Assembly: GCF_021134715.1 (NCBI RefSeq)
Contig: NC_060018.1
Coordinates: forward strand, 10,557,501 to 10,621,500
Source: Daphnia pulex
Lineage: Eukaryota; Arthropoda; Branchiopoda; Diplostraca; Daphniidae
Reading direction: 5' to 3'
DNA: 64,000 bases
Below, piece by piece: positions 47,146 through 59,029 of the stretch. A model generated the notes under the pieces. It had not been told where the DNA came from. It made no database searches and was given only the letters and a program-made list of their open reading frames with translations. Made by a program: the position numbers and the translations under genes. Within the stretch, counting starts at the first letter, position 1, and each line of letters starts with the position of its first letter.

Positions 47146-49867
47146 AGTTGAACATTATACGAACAGCAGGATCAAATCTATTTTTTTTTCTTGTGATTTT
47201 CCCGATAGGGATTCTATCGAAACTCGACCCCCCAAACCCAATAGTCGACAACTGATAAGATGGCGCTGTTCCTCTCAGAGGTATGGGCTGAACGAGGGGG
47301 GGTTCGTTGTTAATTTATACGTTTTTTCAAATGTTTAGCTAAAACAAAAAAAAATAATTTTAGGTTGTAGAAGAGATGACGACGGATGGCAACGTTATAG
47401 TGCCAGTTAGATTTGAGTAACCATTAATTTAGGTTAATTGATGGAAGTGTGGAATTCGAGAAAAATGCGTTTCAGTAATAAATTTTTTTTCCGACAGATG
47501 GCTCTCAATGTTTGTTCTACAAACTGTTTTTTAAGGCCGTAAAATACTAACTAGCTATATATCAATATATGTGTGAGGCCGTTGCCGTACAGAGATACAG
47601 ATACAGAAGGTTTCTTGAAAATCAAAATGGTTTTCAAATAATAATTGTTTGTCATAACCTTTTTTATGTTTCTTACTTTTTTGTTATTGATTTGGAGTGT
47701 TAAAACGATGGTGGAAATGACCAAACTTCACATTGCTTTCATATTGCTCCAACGGTTATGCTCACCAAAATTGTGAAAATGTGACATGGAATGTTTACGT
47801 CAACTGTTTGAATTTGGTAACATTTGTTGAGGTAAGAAGGACTGTAGGCTAGAAATATAGCATATTGACTTAAAATTTGATGTTTCTTCTAAATAGATGA
47901 TATGATATTTTAGGGAAAAAGTACTTGATCAAATCCTTTAACAGATGTACGTACTCAGGTTGTGTCATGTTTATGTCTTATCAGTTGACGTAAATGGAAA
48001 CAGACAGAGACAAACAGTCATAGTGGTGAAAATTATGTTGGTTTTCATATGGTAGTGTTTTTTTAAATATTTGTTTCATAGGTTTAAAGAACATGGAATT
48101 GTTAGGGTCAAATTGCAATAAATATGCTCATAAATAAATGTGAGAAAATTACATGGCAATGGTTACGGCAATTGTTAGAGGAATCACTAAGAGGCTAGTA
48201 AAGAAAATGTCTATTATTTTACCAAGGTGTTTTTTAAATGCTAATTAATGGGTTTGACAGAGAAAATATATTTTTTTTATTATAAAAAAAATTTGTTGCG
48301 GTAAAGTGTTTTGAATTTTTGAAAATGCTTCACCTAAAAAGCCGCACTTGTTAGCGAATCGCAAGTCAAATAGACAGCCCTTGTTTAAATGGCGTTAATC
48401 TTGATTAATCTGAAATAGTATAATTAAAAATTTGAAAATCTGATACGGTTTGTGTTAACTAGTTTAAAGACTTGGTTTTTTCTGATGTAGTACTTACTTT
48501 AAAATTGACGGTAATTTGTAATTTAACGAAAAGTGCCAAGAAAAATAGTAGGCCTAATTGCAAAGCGACGTTGGGTGCACCTAAAGGTGCGTTCACACTG
48601 CCACTAACGCAACGTTACGGAACAAAGCGAAGCGTAGCGTCACCTTTTGTGACGAAAGAATATGTACTGTAGCTTAAGGGTGTCTTAAGCTCCTCCCCAC
48701 GCTCGTAAGGGTGTTGAGCATTCACAGTCGCACAAGGCACAAGGGGAAAGCTGTTTTGCCTCAGATGCTGATAGCCCATCGTCCACCTATATCTTTTCAC
48801 ACTTTGAAACATTGTGCGGGGGATTATGTGGTGACCTGTCCATCAGCTTTTCATTTCGTACTCAACGAAGGCGCCAACGTGGCGGAAGCCATGACTTCTG
48901 CGGTAGGGAGTGGAAATTTTACCGGTACCCACTTAAAAGGTGCACTTGTCGGCTTCTCGCTGGTTATAGAGCCATCGAAAGGAAATTTTAAAAGCTTAGT
49001 TAGTTTTTAGTAACGCGATATCACTTGAATTATTAACAATTTTCTTTGAAATTTACAGTAGATTTAGCTAATTGTGATTTAGTGAAAACATCAAATCGAG
49101 GAAGACACAGAACTGAAATTCGCTCACAGCTAGTACTAATCCCATACTATCATTATATTTTGAAAAGTTTTTCCAATAGCAGCAGTTTTTTTTCCGTTAA
49201 ATTAAAGAGAACATTACCTATTTTCGTTAAGGAGTTCTCTTATCCCCTTCTTACACCTGTTTGTTTTGGTTTAATTATTATCGATTGAATTGAAAGGCGT
49301 GAAACAAAATTGCCTCATAAAGTGAGTTATTTTTACATCGGAATCTCCATCTCCTTTCGAACATGTCTACCAAGGAAGCTGGTTGTGATATCCAACATTT
49401 TCTCCACCATTTTCATGTGGCGTTATGTTTGTACTTCCCACAACATCATTTTTGAAATATAGTAAAAACCAAGCAATGAATACACATCAATGTTTCCAGT
49501 TTATTGACGTGTCAATGACTCTGATTTCCATTTGTATTCCCTTGCGTTGCCCCACACATTCAAGCACCTTCGACTTACAACCCCCCCAATGCCGCTGCCC
49601 CATCTTACTATATGTATCATCTTACTGAGCCAACCAACTACACTTAAGCACCCATCAGTGCTATGCTGCTCCAAGTGACTACACCGACGCTCTTAAATAC
49701 TACAGCAGCAAGAAAAATCTACTTGATTTGATAAAAAAAAAACAGATTTATTTCTCGTTCCTTTCTTTGTTGACATGGCCCATGAAGGCGAAACCAACAA
49801 ATATATGAAAACAATTCCATTGTCGATATCCACACTGCAATCAAGATTAAAGAAAACGTAATCGGCG
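47146..49867. other. Long intergenic stretch
   Basis: No gene is supported. Near 48580-48980 a stretch begins with GGTGCACCTAAAGGTGCGTTCACAC and ends around AAAAGGTGCACTTG; the ends are weakly inverted and the GTGCGTTCACAC style is common in MITEs, but I cannot define boundaries. Confidence 0.35.
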
Positions 49868-50561
49868 TCACACGTCATCTTCCAGGTTAGGTAGCTGATC
49901 AAAGGGAACAAAGTTGTTGGTGATTGAGGGGACATCTGCTACCTCTCCATCATCATTAACAGTCTGAGGGTTTCCGAGCATTTCTCCCACCTGAACAAGC
50001 ATTGATAAAAATAAAGTTTTGATTTCAATCTTGAAAATAAACAAAGTGACCATACCTCACTACCAGGCACAAGTTGCACGATATCCCAAAGAATGATTTC
50101 GTATCCTTTCTTTCCATCAGCTTTAGAAGCAACTACTGTTGGGAATGTAATGACAAACTTTTTTACTTTAATTATTGTAAAAATTTCAAGCTGACCATCC
50201 TCGACAAGATGATTGAGTTTTGTTGCCAACATTCCATATGTATAGGAATATTTTCCATCAGAGATGACAAGTCTATAACGATCATGTGTATCACCCTTTA
50301 CAGCTGTGTAATCCTATTGTAAGAACATAAAATTAAAAAATCTACAAATACAGTAAATTTGTTCTAATTTGTTTTACCAAAACTTGTAGAAATACTGGTG
50401 TTTCTTTGAGGCAATTCCTAATGATGCACTAGTTTGAAAAACAAATAAATTTACAATTTCACATAAAATTTGGAAAAAAAAATAAATAAAATTACCGGAA
50501 TTGCGCCAGTGCTTAAGCTATCCCTCCAAGAATTTAGTGCTTGGATATCTCTTTCATTCAT
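49868..50561 (-). CDS. Stand-alone RPA70 N-terminal domain protein, intact, 4 exons, 165 aa
   Basis: Exons 50496-50561 (ATG 50559-50561), 50378-50428, 50056-50313, 49868-49990 join in phase to a TGA. The protein begins MNERDIQALNSW and continues LSTGAIPCIIRN, PVFLQVL, YRLVISDGKYSYTYGMLATK, LNHLVEDGQL, VKKFVI and KKGYEIILWDIVQL. This matches residues ~1-110 of replication protein A large subunit (LSEGAI, PILQVI, YRLLMSDG, MLATQLNPLVEEEQL, LMELEVL), the OB-fold that recruits checkpoint and repair proteins. The ssDNA-binding OB folds A-C do not follow. Instead it has a short acidic tail (TVNDDGEVADVPSI to NLEDDV). It could be a partial duplicate that became a separate gene, perhaps a competitor or adaptor for RPA70N ligands; that role is inferred. 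Confidence 0.8.
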
Positions 50562-53084
50562 TTTCCCCAGGTAACGGTAACTACTTGCATCCAACGTGCT
50601 TTAGCAAGTTTACTGCCAAGACGAAAAGTGCGAAAGGTGGGAAAACAGATAGCAACAGGAACTTGGGCTTAACGTGCAGCGTTGGAACATTAAGACACAT
50701 GTAAACTAGATGATGAGTTTTAACAAATTAAAACAAAAACAAGTTTGATGATATAAACAAAAAAAAAATATTATTTAGCTCGCTTATTTAATCTGAATAA
50801 TAAAAAACAACCACTTGGTGTACAATGCCGTTAATGCAATTGTGAAAAACACCAAATGCGATGGATGTTCAGCTAAAAAATTTGCATGCAAACACCTTGG
50901 CGTAACTGGAAAACTTCTTGGCGGAAAACACTACATGTGGGTCAATCCATTCGAAATCGACCAAAGCGTGTTGCGACCAAGTCGCCGATTTTGTTTAAAA
51001 TTTTACCAGTTATAGGTCTATATGTTAAGTTTAATATGTGTAAAGGATTTTTTTTTCATGAAATACAACAAAAGTTATGGAATATTTAATTTTTAATGTT
51101 TTATTTTTCCGCGTTTTGCAAGTTTTCTGTTTTTCGGTTTAATTTCCTCAATTATCGTTATATATTCTTAAAAATTTGTTGAAAGTGAAATTGTAGTGTA
51201 AGAAACAAAGTTCACTTTTATAAAACAAAAAATTTAATTACAATTAAGATTTTTTTAAAGAATTAAGTGTAAAATGGGCCCTTAAGTGTAATTCAGATTG
51301 CTAGAAACCTTCCTGGAATTTAAGAGATCCGATTATGCGATATAAAAAGTTGACATCGTCAACTATATTACTTGGAAGAATCGCCGAGGTTTTTTTTAAA
51401 TTGATCATGCTGTGTCTATTCAAAGATGAGCCATTTTTAGGATTGTTTCATCTTTTCTCTGCAATTTTTCCAGTCCTTGGTCCTATATGACGCGTCGTCA
51501 AATACCGCCAAAGGCATAAAAGGGGTAAATTTATAGAAGGGGTGAGGATGTACCATCCCCTGGATTGCACCTCTGAAATTTTTTGTCTAATTGATGTACC
51601 TCATTTGTTAAAAACAACTAAAAATAATTTGTTAAACCACAAAGAAATTATGATTTGCTTAGATTGTAATTGTACTTAGATTGATTTAGAAGTAAATTGT
51701 AATTTTAATTTACAATTTGTTTGTTAAACTATACTGATTGATTTAAAAGGGTCATGCTGCTTCTACTGTACATTTAAAAAACAAGGAAGCAATTTATCTG
51801 CACGAGAAAGACCAACAGAAGAAAATGCTGCCAAGCCTAACTTATAGCCACATATATCCTATTAATTTTGAAAAGATGATTGTTCGGGGAAGGAGGCAGT
51901 TTTTTTTCGAGACAGATGTCTATTGCGATGTTAGAATACGTGAAAAAAAAAATTGAATCTTTGTTCGAAGGTTAGTTTTTACCTAATGTTTAAAATATTT
52001 CTGTTCTTTAATTAATGAACTCTTTCACAAATAAAATCTCAGATTACGTTGTTTCGGAAAAATTAACGCTTTTGATGAACATCGTTTTTGACGTCTTAAA
52101 TGGCCGATGTATTAGGAATGGAAACACCCTTGCTAATTGGGGAAATAAATGTGTAATTTTAGAAGATTTGTTAAACATCTTAGACAAGACTGAATTTCTG
52201 TTTGACAAGTTGAAAATGAAACGAACGACACGGACATGGAAACAACCAATGGAACAAACTATGAAACAACCCAAGGAACAACCCATGGAACAATGCAATG
52301 GCATTGGCGATTTGTTCCTAAGTAAATTCCATTGCGTGACCCCTAAAACTCATGCTATCAACTTGAAAATGTAACTGCTATTTTGCTAGCATATTATCTA
52401 CACACGGTCTAAAGGCCGAAATTAAAAAACTAATACTGTAGTAGATAAAAATAACCTGACCCCTAAATCAAAAATTTCAGTAAAAATAAAAAAATAGGTG
52501 TTGTTATAACATGATAACACACCCCAATTCGTAAGGCCGATATCAAATTCTAAAAAAAGGGGCAAATGAAACACCCTAAGCCCTTATTTGTACATCGAAC
52601 TGCACAAGAAAACAGCAATGGCAAGGAAACGAAGAGAATGAGAGGATCTCTTCATTCTTTGTTTGTTTGATAATAAGAATCTATAAGCTGCAGTACTTTT
52701 GTTTATTTATGCAAGTGCAAGTTAAAACTTTTATGAACTTATTTATATTAAATCTTAATTTTCTTATATGTAGTATTTGATAAAGAACAAACTTGATAAA
52801 GAGCAATGGTAAAGATTTTTTGTTCTAAGCGAAACTTAAGCAAAGCAGAATTAATGACAATATGTTTAACAGCAATATAACCTCCGTTTACAAAGTTTAC
52901 ACCCGCTAAGCTGATTGAGATGAAACCCAATGTTGGTTGTGTTATTGATTCAATGACCACAAACCGGTACTATGACCCGAGGGTATGAGTTTGTGCTTCT
53001 TGGTTTTCCTTATTCTTCTTGGTAATGTTAAAGTTTTCGCTGTTTGTTTTGTTTGTTTTGGTTTATTTGGTTTTTTACTCAACA
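50562..53084. other. Intergenic; one hypothetical ORF
   Basis: A 119-codon plus-strand frame at 52015-52374 (ATG) ends in a Gln/Lys/Met-rich repeat (KQPMEQTMKQPKEQPMEQ). It has no recognised family and could be real or chance. The rest is AT-rich without features. Confidence 0.3.
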
Positions 53085-54010
53085 GGCATTCGACACTTCA
53101 AGATGTTTTGCAGTGGGCAAGACGAGATCCCGAATCGCATCGTAGTGGAAAGCTAAGAAGCCCTTTGTTTACAATACATTCGTTTACAATTTTTTTTCTC
53201 CCCCTATGTTTTTGGCTATCTGGCTTAATCTTGAATGTTTTTTTTAAGTAAAAGAAATTTTCTTTGAAACCTCAGTTCAAAAGGTGTGGATCTTCTTAAT
53301 TATTATTTAAACGATTAGTACGAAACCTTTCAAATTACATTATTGGGCATGTGTTCAGTCATTAATATTTTCTCTTTCCAAATCTTGCAGCTAAGGCCTT
53401 GGTGGTCCACTGTACACTTGGGTTAAACAGGATGGGTTATTTGGTGTGTCTGTATCTGATAGAGCGTAGGATATTCACTTGCGACTGCTTTAACAGGTAT
53501 TTAAATTTTCCAATATTATGTTTTCACTGTTCAACTCTTACCAGCTGTTTGCATTTACCTATGAGCTTTCATTTGGCACAGATTTACTTTGCAGATTTGG
53601 CCCAGGGCCACGAAATGGAACACGATTTGTACCTAGTTCTTCGACGAATAGGCCCCAGGTTTCGTAATCGACATTTTTTATTCACTTAAAATATTTTCTT
53701 GGAAAATAATCATTCAAAAAATTTTATTTTTCTTAACATATTATTCATTCTAAAGATTATAGTCTATCTGAACAACTCCACCGTCGCCAAGAAGAACAGA
53801 TGAGTGATCGAAATGACGAATGTGGTCAGGCTGGCCATCTCAATCGGACGAGAAGCGTGATGTCTGATGTGAAGTTACTTCCCTACGTTGACGCAGAGGA
53901 GAATTTCTTTTTGCAAAGTCAAACGTTTGGTTTAATTCAGGCATGGAAGGAAAGTGTTTCTTGTACTACGTGAGGAGACAGTTTTCTTGGTCGTCTTCTT
54001 CTTTACTATA
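53085..54010 (+). pseudogene. DUSP11/PIR1-like RNA 5'-phosphatase remnant
   Basis: An exon from 53391 (acceptor TTGCAG) to 53496 (donor AACAG/GTATTT) encodes VVHCTLGLNRMGYLVCLYLI, the cysteine-phosphatase P-loop HCx5R with the GLNRTGY-like context of DUSP11 and mRNA capping triphosphatases. The next exon (~53590-53660) encodes AQGHEMEHDLYLVLRR, matching the RGHxIER(E/Q)NY segment, but the phases do not agree. An upstream piece (TLQDVLQWARRDPESHR) and a downstream open piece from ~53757 may belong. The catalytic Cys and Arg remain, but the splice phases fail and the N-terminal half is not seen, so I call it a remnant. Confidence 0.6.
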
Positions 54011-54199
54011 TAGGGCGGGAATACCACACCAAACAACGCGACAAAACGAGTCACGTTGGGCAGATGACACGATGTCTATCGTCATGGAAGCAGATTTTTT
54101 ACAACACTTTTACGCAAGGCAGTGTTACTAAATTTTGCAACCCCCGTGCCCAAGTATAAATCCCGTAATCTGGCATCTTTCAGTTGGGGAATTGCATTT

Positions 54200-54510
54200 T
54201 TCCCCGCTTTATGATGCATATTTTTTACAGCTTTTCGTTTTCTCGTCACTTGTCGGCAAATTGACAGTGAGTCTAAAGATTTTGCAATTCGTTTATTCAT
54301 TTTTATACGCTACAGAAATTCAAGATAGCCTGTCTGGCTTCATTCATAAATTTTTTTTTTGGTGGGGGGGGGGAGAATTGGCCAGTGGCTAAATGAGCCT
54401 ATTATTCCTTCCCTTATTTCTTCCCATCTTTCGCTTTGTTCCCTCCCCCCCCCCCAAAAAAAAAATGGGATTAAAGTTAAACATAGTATTCCACAATATG
54501 GGTTGGGTAG
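54200..54510. mobile_element. Rearranged relative of the 13.7-kb MITE-like element
   Basis: The part from CTGTCTGGCTTCATTCATAA through GGCCAGTGGCTAA to TCTTTCGCTTTGTTCCCTCC parallels 14050-14160 of the other element. The part before it (TTTCTCGTCACTTGT) matches 13924-13945 in reverse complement, so one internal segment is inverted between the copies. Clear terminal repeats are not preserved. Confidence 0.65.
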
Positions 54511-56348
54511 CTTTTAAAATTAAAATCGCTGTTTTTGTATACCATATTACTTTATTTGTATACATTACTTAAAACAATTTTTATTTCTTCTTCTTCTTTA
54601 AATGTTGCTCAACTTAATTAGCCTGATATTCTTCTTCACCACCTCCTTATTGTCATTTCTGGCGTTTTCTTTGTAATGCCAAGGAAATTCGCTGAGAATT
54701 AAAAAAAAAAAATGTAAACTATCCATAAATTAAGAAAAAAATTTCCAGCGTTTTCCATTGGCCGATAACAATAAATTTGCGATGAAGACCCCATTTTTTC
54801 CACGCTAAATTCACTCCAGGGTTGGATATTTCCTAGCATATGTCTCAACTTTAGACCAAGTATTGTGTGTACTGTAACCTCCTTGTGGGTCAAGGTTCGC
54901 ACGGAGCATGGATTGGTAGCTAGCAATCCTTGGTCCCGGATCGTAGTTTTCTAGGAATTTCGCTGGGCAGTATCTCTATCACCACAGCTGCAATGTGTAA
55001 CAAAGTTGTCAACTATTTAGAATAAATAATGTGGTATATTTCATATTACAAAATTTTGAGAAAAAAAATTACCTGCCACACGAACTGTTGATTGATAACT
55101 TATAGAATGGATGTTCAACCTAATGGTTGCTCATATTGATACATATCTTCATAGTCTTCCTCTCTTTCATCCGTTAGTTGTCCGTTTCGGTCCAGTGTCC
55201 TTCCGAATAAAGACGAATAAAGGCCTTATGATTTTTTGTTTCTTCTTTTTTTCTGACCAATAGGCATTTCTTACTTTTCTGAAATGTATTGCCGCCTATG
55301 ATTCTCGGAAAAAATCCCCACTTCTCCTTTCCGTTCCAATAACTCATCCTGAAATAAAAGAACGCCATTCTGGTAGCTACGACAAGACCTCTGACGCCAT
55401 ATTACCATCGAAAAATGAATCCATTTCTATTTCTTATACCTTCCTTGTAACCTTTATTTTCTTGTGACCCGAATCATTCAAAAATCTAATGTTGATTGTC
55501 AACACACATAGATTACTTTTCTTTTTTTACAATTTCTTTGTAGAGATTCGCCTTTGAAATCGTAATTTCATTTTGGAATTGGGGATCACAGTTTTAAAGT
55601 TCATTTTGACTGATAAACATTACTCTTTTCTTGTGCTTTTCCAATAATCTATCCCAATCTGATTTTTCACTTACAGAATCCGAAGCCCACAGTTCACCAA
55701 GATAATTGTCGGTGGACGACTCAGAATCCAATGAAAAACGCGAGGAAACCATTGGAAAACCCGTTCGTTAATTGACAGGACTAGGACGACATAGGTCTTT
55801 CGGAGCCGTAGATTTACATGGTTCGGATACTGAATTACAGCTAGTGTCATCTACCACCAACTTGCTGCTAACTGAGGTATTGGTCATACGCCCGGTAATA
55901 TGACATCAAGATTAGATTTGAACGCTTTAAGTAGCAACCCATTAAGCACTAGCATGTTAAAATACGTTTGGCTAATAGCTGGTTGACTACGGAACAGGCG
56001 CGTGTAGCTGCCCATTTGAAGATTGTAGCTTTTAATAAGAGAAAGGAAAAGAAATTCAGGAAAAAATCATAGTTCATTTATTATTAATTGTTGGATGCAA
56101 TCTTTTGTATTTTTGAATGTTTTTGTAATAATTCAAAAATTCTGAACAGAAAATTGAGAAGATGTGTAAAATGGGAGAAAAGCGGAAATTGGTTCAGCAG
56201 TTTTCGGTTTTGTTATTTTCATTTTTGCTGTTTTGAATGAATTACTGTTGTAGAATAGGGGGTGGTGTGTAGTCACTTTCTAGAAATATCCTGTAAGGCT
56301 TGATCCTCAGTTTTTCTGTTTGTTTTCCAAAGTCGTTTCCTTAGATAA
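54511..56348. other. No gene recognised
   Basis: AT-rich sequence with short frames. No conserved motif, RNA gene or element is supported. Confidence 0.35.
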
Positions 56349-56522
56349 ATGGTGCTGCCACCACGTGTAGCGTTAGTGAATCGTGTTGGTTCCAAAGATT
56401 TGTTATCAGCACTACAATTTTTAAATGAGAAAGCAATTGATAGCCAATTGCAGGTTGAAGACGACTGGAAAGTAACTAAACCCAGAAATTTTGCGGAAGT
56501 TGTGTGGATGTGGAAAACATGA
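56349..56522 (+). CDS. Hypothetical 57-aa ORF
   Basis: ATG at 56349 opens a 58-codon frame (MVLPPRVALVNRVGSKDLL to EVVWMWKT) ending in TGA. Composition is protein-like (mixed charges, no low complexity), but no family is recognised and no phase-consistent neighbouring exon was found. A GT is available inside it for splicing onward. It may be the first exon of an unidentified gene. Confidence 0.3.
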   Translation: MVLPPRVALVNRVGSKDLLSALQFLNEKAIDSQLQVEDDWKVTKPRNFAEVVWMWKT

Positions 56523-58600
56523 AAATTACAATGTTTTTTTTAGATATCAAGATTATGCATTGTAATTATTGCTGCAAACTGATGTTCAAAGGCATGATTG
56601 AATATGCTGAATTTGCATTGATGATAGAGGTATGTTTTTTTTATTGAAAGTTATGTTACATAATGCTTACTTATGTAAATATTTGGGACAAATAAAACGC
56701 TGTTCTTTTGATGTTCTTCATTGAAAAATTTTAAACTTTTCACCATTAACAAGGTACCCGTTATTTCCACTATAGAAGACTACATTGAAACCAACTGTTT
56801 TTTTTCACGATAAGTGACAGCTTAAATGTTTGTTTTCTACCTTCCTTATATCTGTAATGTTAGACGTCACCGTTATAAGCGCTGTTGTTTTTTTTATTGT
56901 AAAACGTGAAGATGTCATTGGATTCAAAGATTTTTTTAGATTTTTCTGTAGATCCGAAGTTATCTCTTGATCTCTTGACGTCTTAGTTGAAAATTTTCCG
57001 GTGCAAGAATTATGGAATTTATGGGGAATAATTTGTGAGAAACTACCAGTTCAATAATCATAATAAAAATTTATTAATTGGCAGAATTTGCCCAATGTGT
57101 CCTTCACGACCCGTATTCAAATCAGAATCGGGGTTTAAGAGTCATGCATAAATGCAAAAAAAAATTGTTTTCTAATTAGTTTTAAGGAAATTGACAGTGT
57201 TAATGTACATTTTTGTTGTGTGTGGGGGGTTAATAATTGAGAGTTTTTTTCTGAAATAATTCGTTGTGGACACGAATTGACGATGCCGTTGGAACAGCTT
57301 TAATTCACTACGGATTTTAATGTTTCTGAAGTTGTTGTTCTGTCTGGTGAATCTATTTTCACAGATTGTGCCTTCGCAGACCTTATGGGCGTGGTCGTAA
57401 CAAGAGCCATGTTACGGAATGGAAAGATGAAGATGTTTATTATCGGCCTCGCGGACGAGGTGTTGTCGTTTCAAGAGCTGGTCTCTCAGAACGCGGCTCT
57501 GCCCCTAGTGATGAAGCCTCGAATCGACGGAGAGGAATGCGGAAGGTACACATTGTACGTTGGAATAGGGATACATACAACCCCAACTGTGTCATCTTTC
57601 CGAGACGCTAAAGCACCTCGCATCGTTTCTTCTGCCTAAATATTTTCTTGTATGCAGAGAAAATTCAGAAATAAATGTTTCCTTTTCTTTTGTTCTCCTG
57701 GTTTCCTGGTTTTCTCTCTCTCTTGTTATTTGTTGTACATAGCGTTTTTTTTAACGGCGTGGCCCCGATGGGGAAGCGATGATGACGTGTACATATAACA
57801 CATAAATGGTAGTTTCTTCTTTTTCGACTCGAACCAATCCCTCTCTGCGTTTTGGTGAGAAGAAGAAAAACGAACCGGGTGGAGCTGATGGAATGATGAA
57901 TGATGAAAAACCGCTTACAGAGCTTTTCGACTGTAGTAATAAAAATTTTAATGATTGATCGCCTCTGCTGGATGCGTCTAGTATAGAAGGTGTACATATT
58001 TTCACATATAAATGCAAGGCGGTGAGATAAACTTCCAACGGCATCCGGATGCGTCAACACACGACGGGTTAAACGACAATTAACGAGTGAAATGGATGAT
58101 TGTTGAAACAGTTTAAAGGAGGGCTACTTCTGAAAAGTCAATAAGGCCACAACATAACCGAAAAGTGGAGAACTGACACACCGCATCTCATCAATCCTGA
58201 TGATGTGATATGATGTGATCTGAAAATTATTTTTTGATAATTTTTTCTCAATTTATTCTTTAATAAATTTTTTTCTCTGCTTCATTTAGGCACATCCTAA
58301 TGGACATTTACAACTGTATATCTGCTGGATGTGACAGTGAAACAGCATCTCGTTCCAGCAATCTCCATGAAAAAGACACAACCTACTACACTGAAGTTCC
58401 GAAATACTTAAAATCTCCAAGCAGAGCAGGTCATGTAAAATTTTTTCATTATTTGCTCGTGTAATCAATCAATCTCCTACCATCCCTGTACTCTCTCTAT
58501 CCCTGTAATCTACTGTCTCTGAAAAGCCGTGGGGCATTTTGCATCAGCCCTCTAAAAAAAATGTTCCTATATTTTTTAGTTTTTTTTTTCTTTTGTTGCT
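56523..58600. other. Unassigned; possible exon at 57366-57639
   Basis: After an acceptor-like AG near 57364, two overlapping frames stay open for about 80 codons: an Arg-rich one (RPYGRGRNKSH...RPRGRG) and one reading MFIIGLADEVLSFQELV...YTLYVGIGIHTTPTV. G+C rises locally relative to the flanks, which supports coding sequence, but neither translation is recognised. The remainder holds no visible gene. Confidence 0.3.
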
Positions 58601-58606
58601 GGATTG

Positions 58607-58750
58607 ACGATCTAGTGGTTGACTCGTCGGTTTTTGGAACTTCCTGACATTCAAGTGGTCGTCATCCAGTTTTAATGTGTGTGACTTTACGATCTAGTGG
58701 TTGACTCGTTGGTTTTCTTGACCTTCCTGACAATCAAGTGGTCGTAATTC
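58607..58750. repeat. 82-bp tandem duplication
   Basis: Two copies of a segment starting ACGATCTAGTGGTTGACTCG begin at 58607 and 58689 and share about 55-60 similar bases up to CAAGTGGTCGT. The CTAGTGGTTGACTCG core recalls a tRNA A-box, but no tRNA can be folded. Confidence 0.7.
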
Positions 58751-59029
58751 ACTATTGTCTATTGCTGAACCGTTGGTTAAGTTTGATTAAATTCTTTTTA
58801 AAAATTTCCTTTTTTTTTAAATGTTATTTTCAAACATCAATTTTAACTAAATCTAATAATTATCCTATTTTTTATTTATTTCATTTCCCCAAGATTTATT
58901 TTATAATTATATTTATTTTTTTATCTGAGTTTTTTACTTTAGATCTGTTTCGTTTTCATTAGTTACGTTTGATGTCTTTGCCTTGTCGTGTTTTATTTCT
59001 CGAGTTTTTTTTAAATTACTTTTACTTTT

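Noticed and set aside
48580-48980. MITE at GGTGCACC...GGTGCACTT
   Set aside because: The inverted ends are short and imperfect, and no target duplication is visible, so boundaries are not supported.
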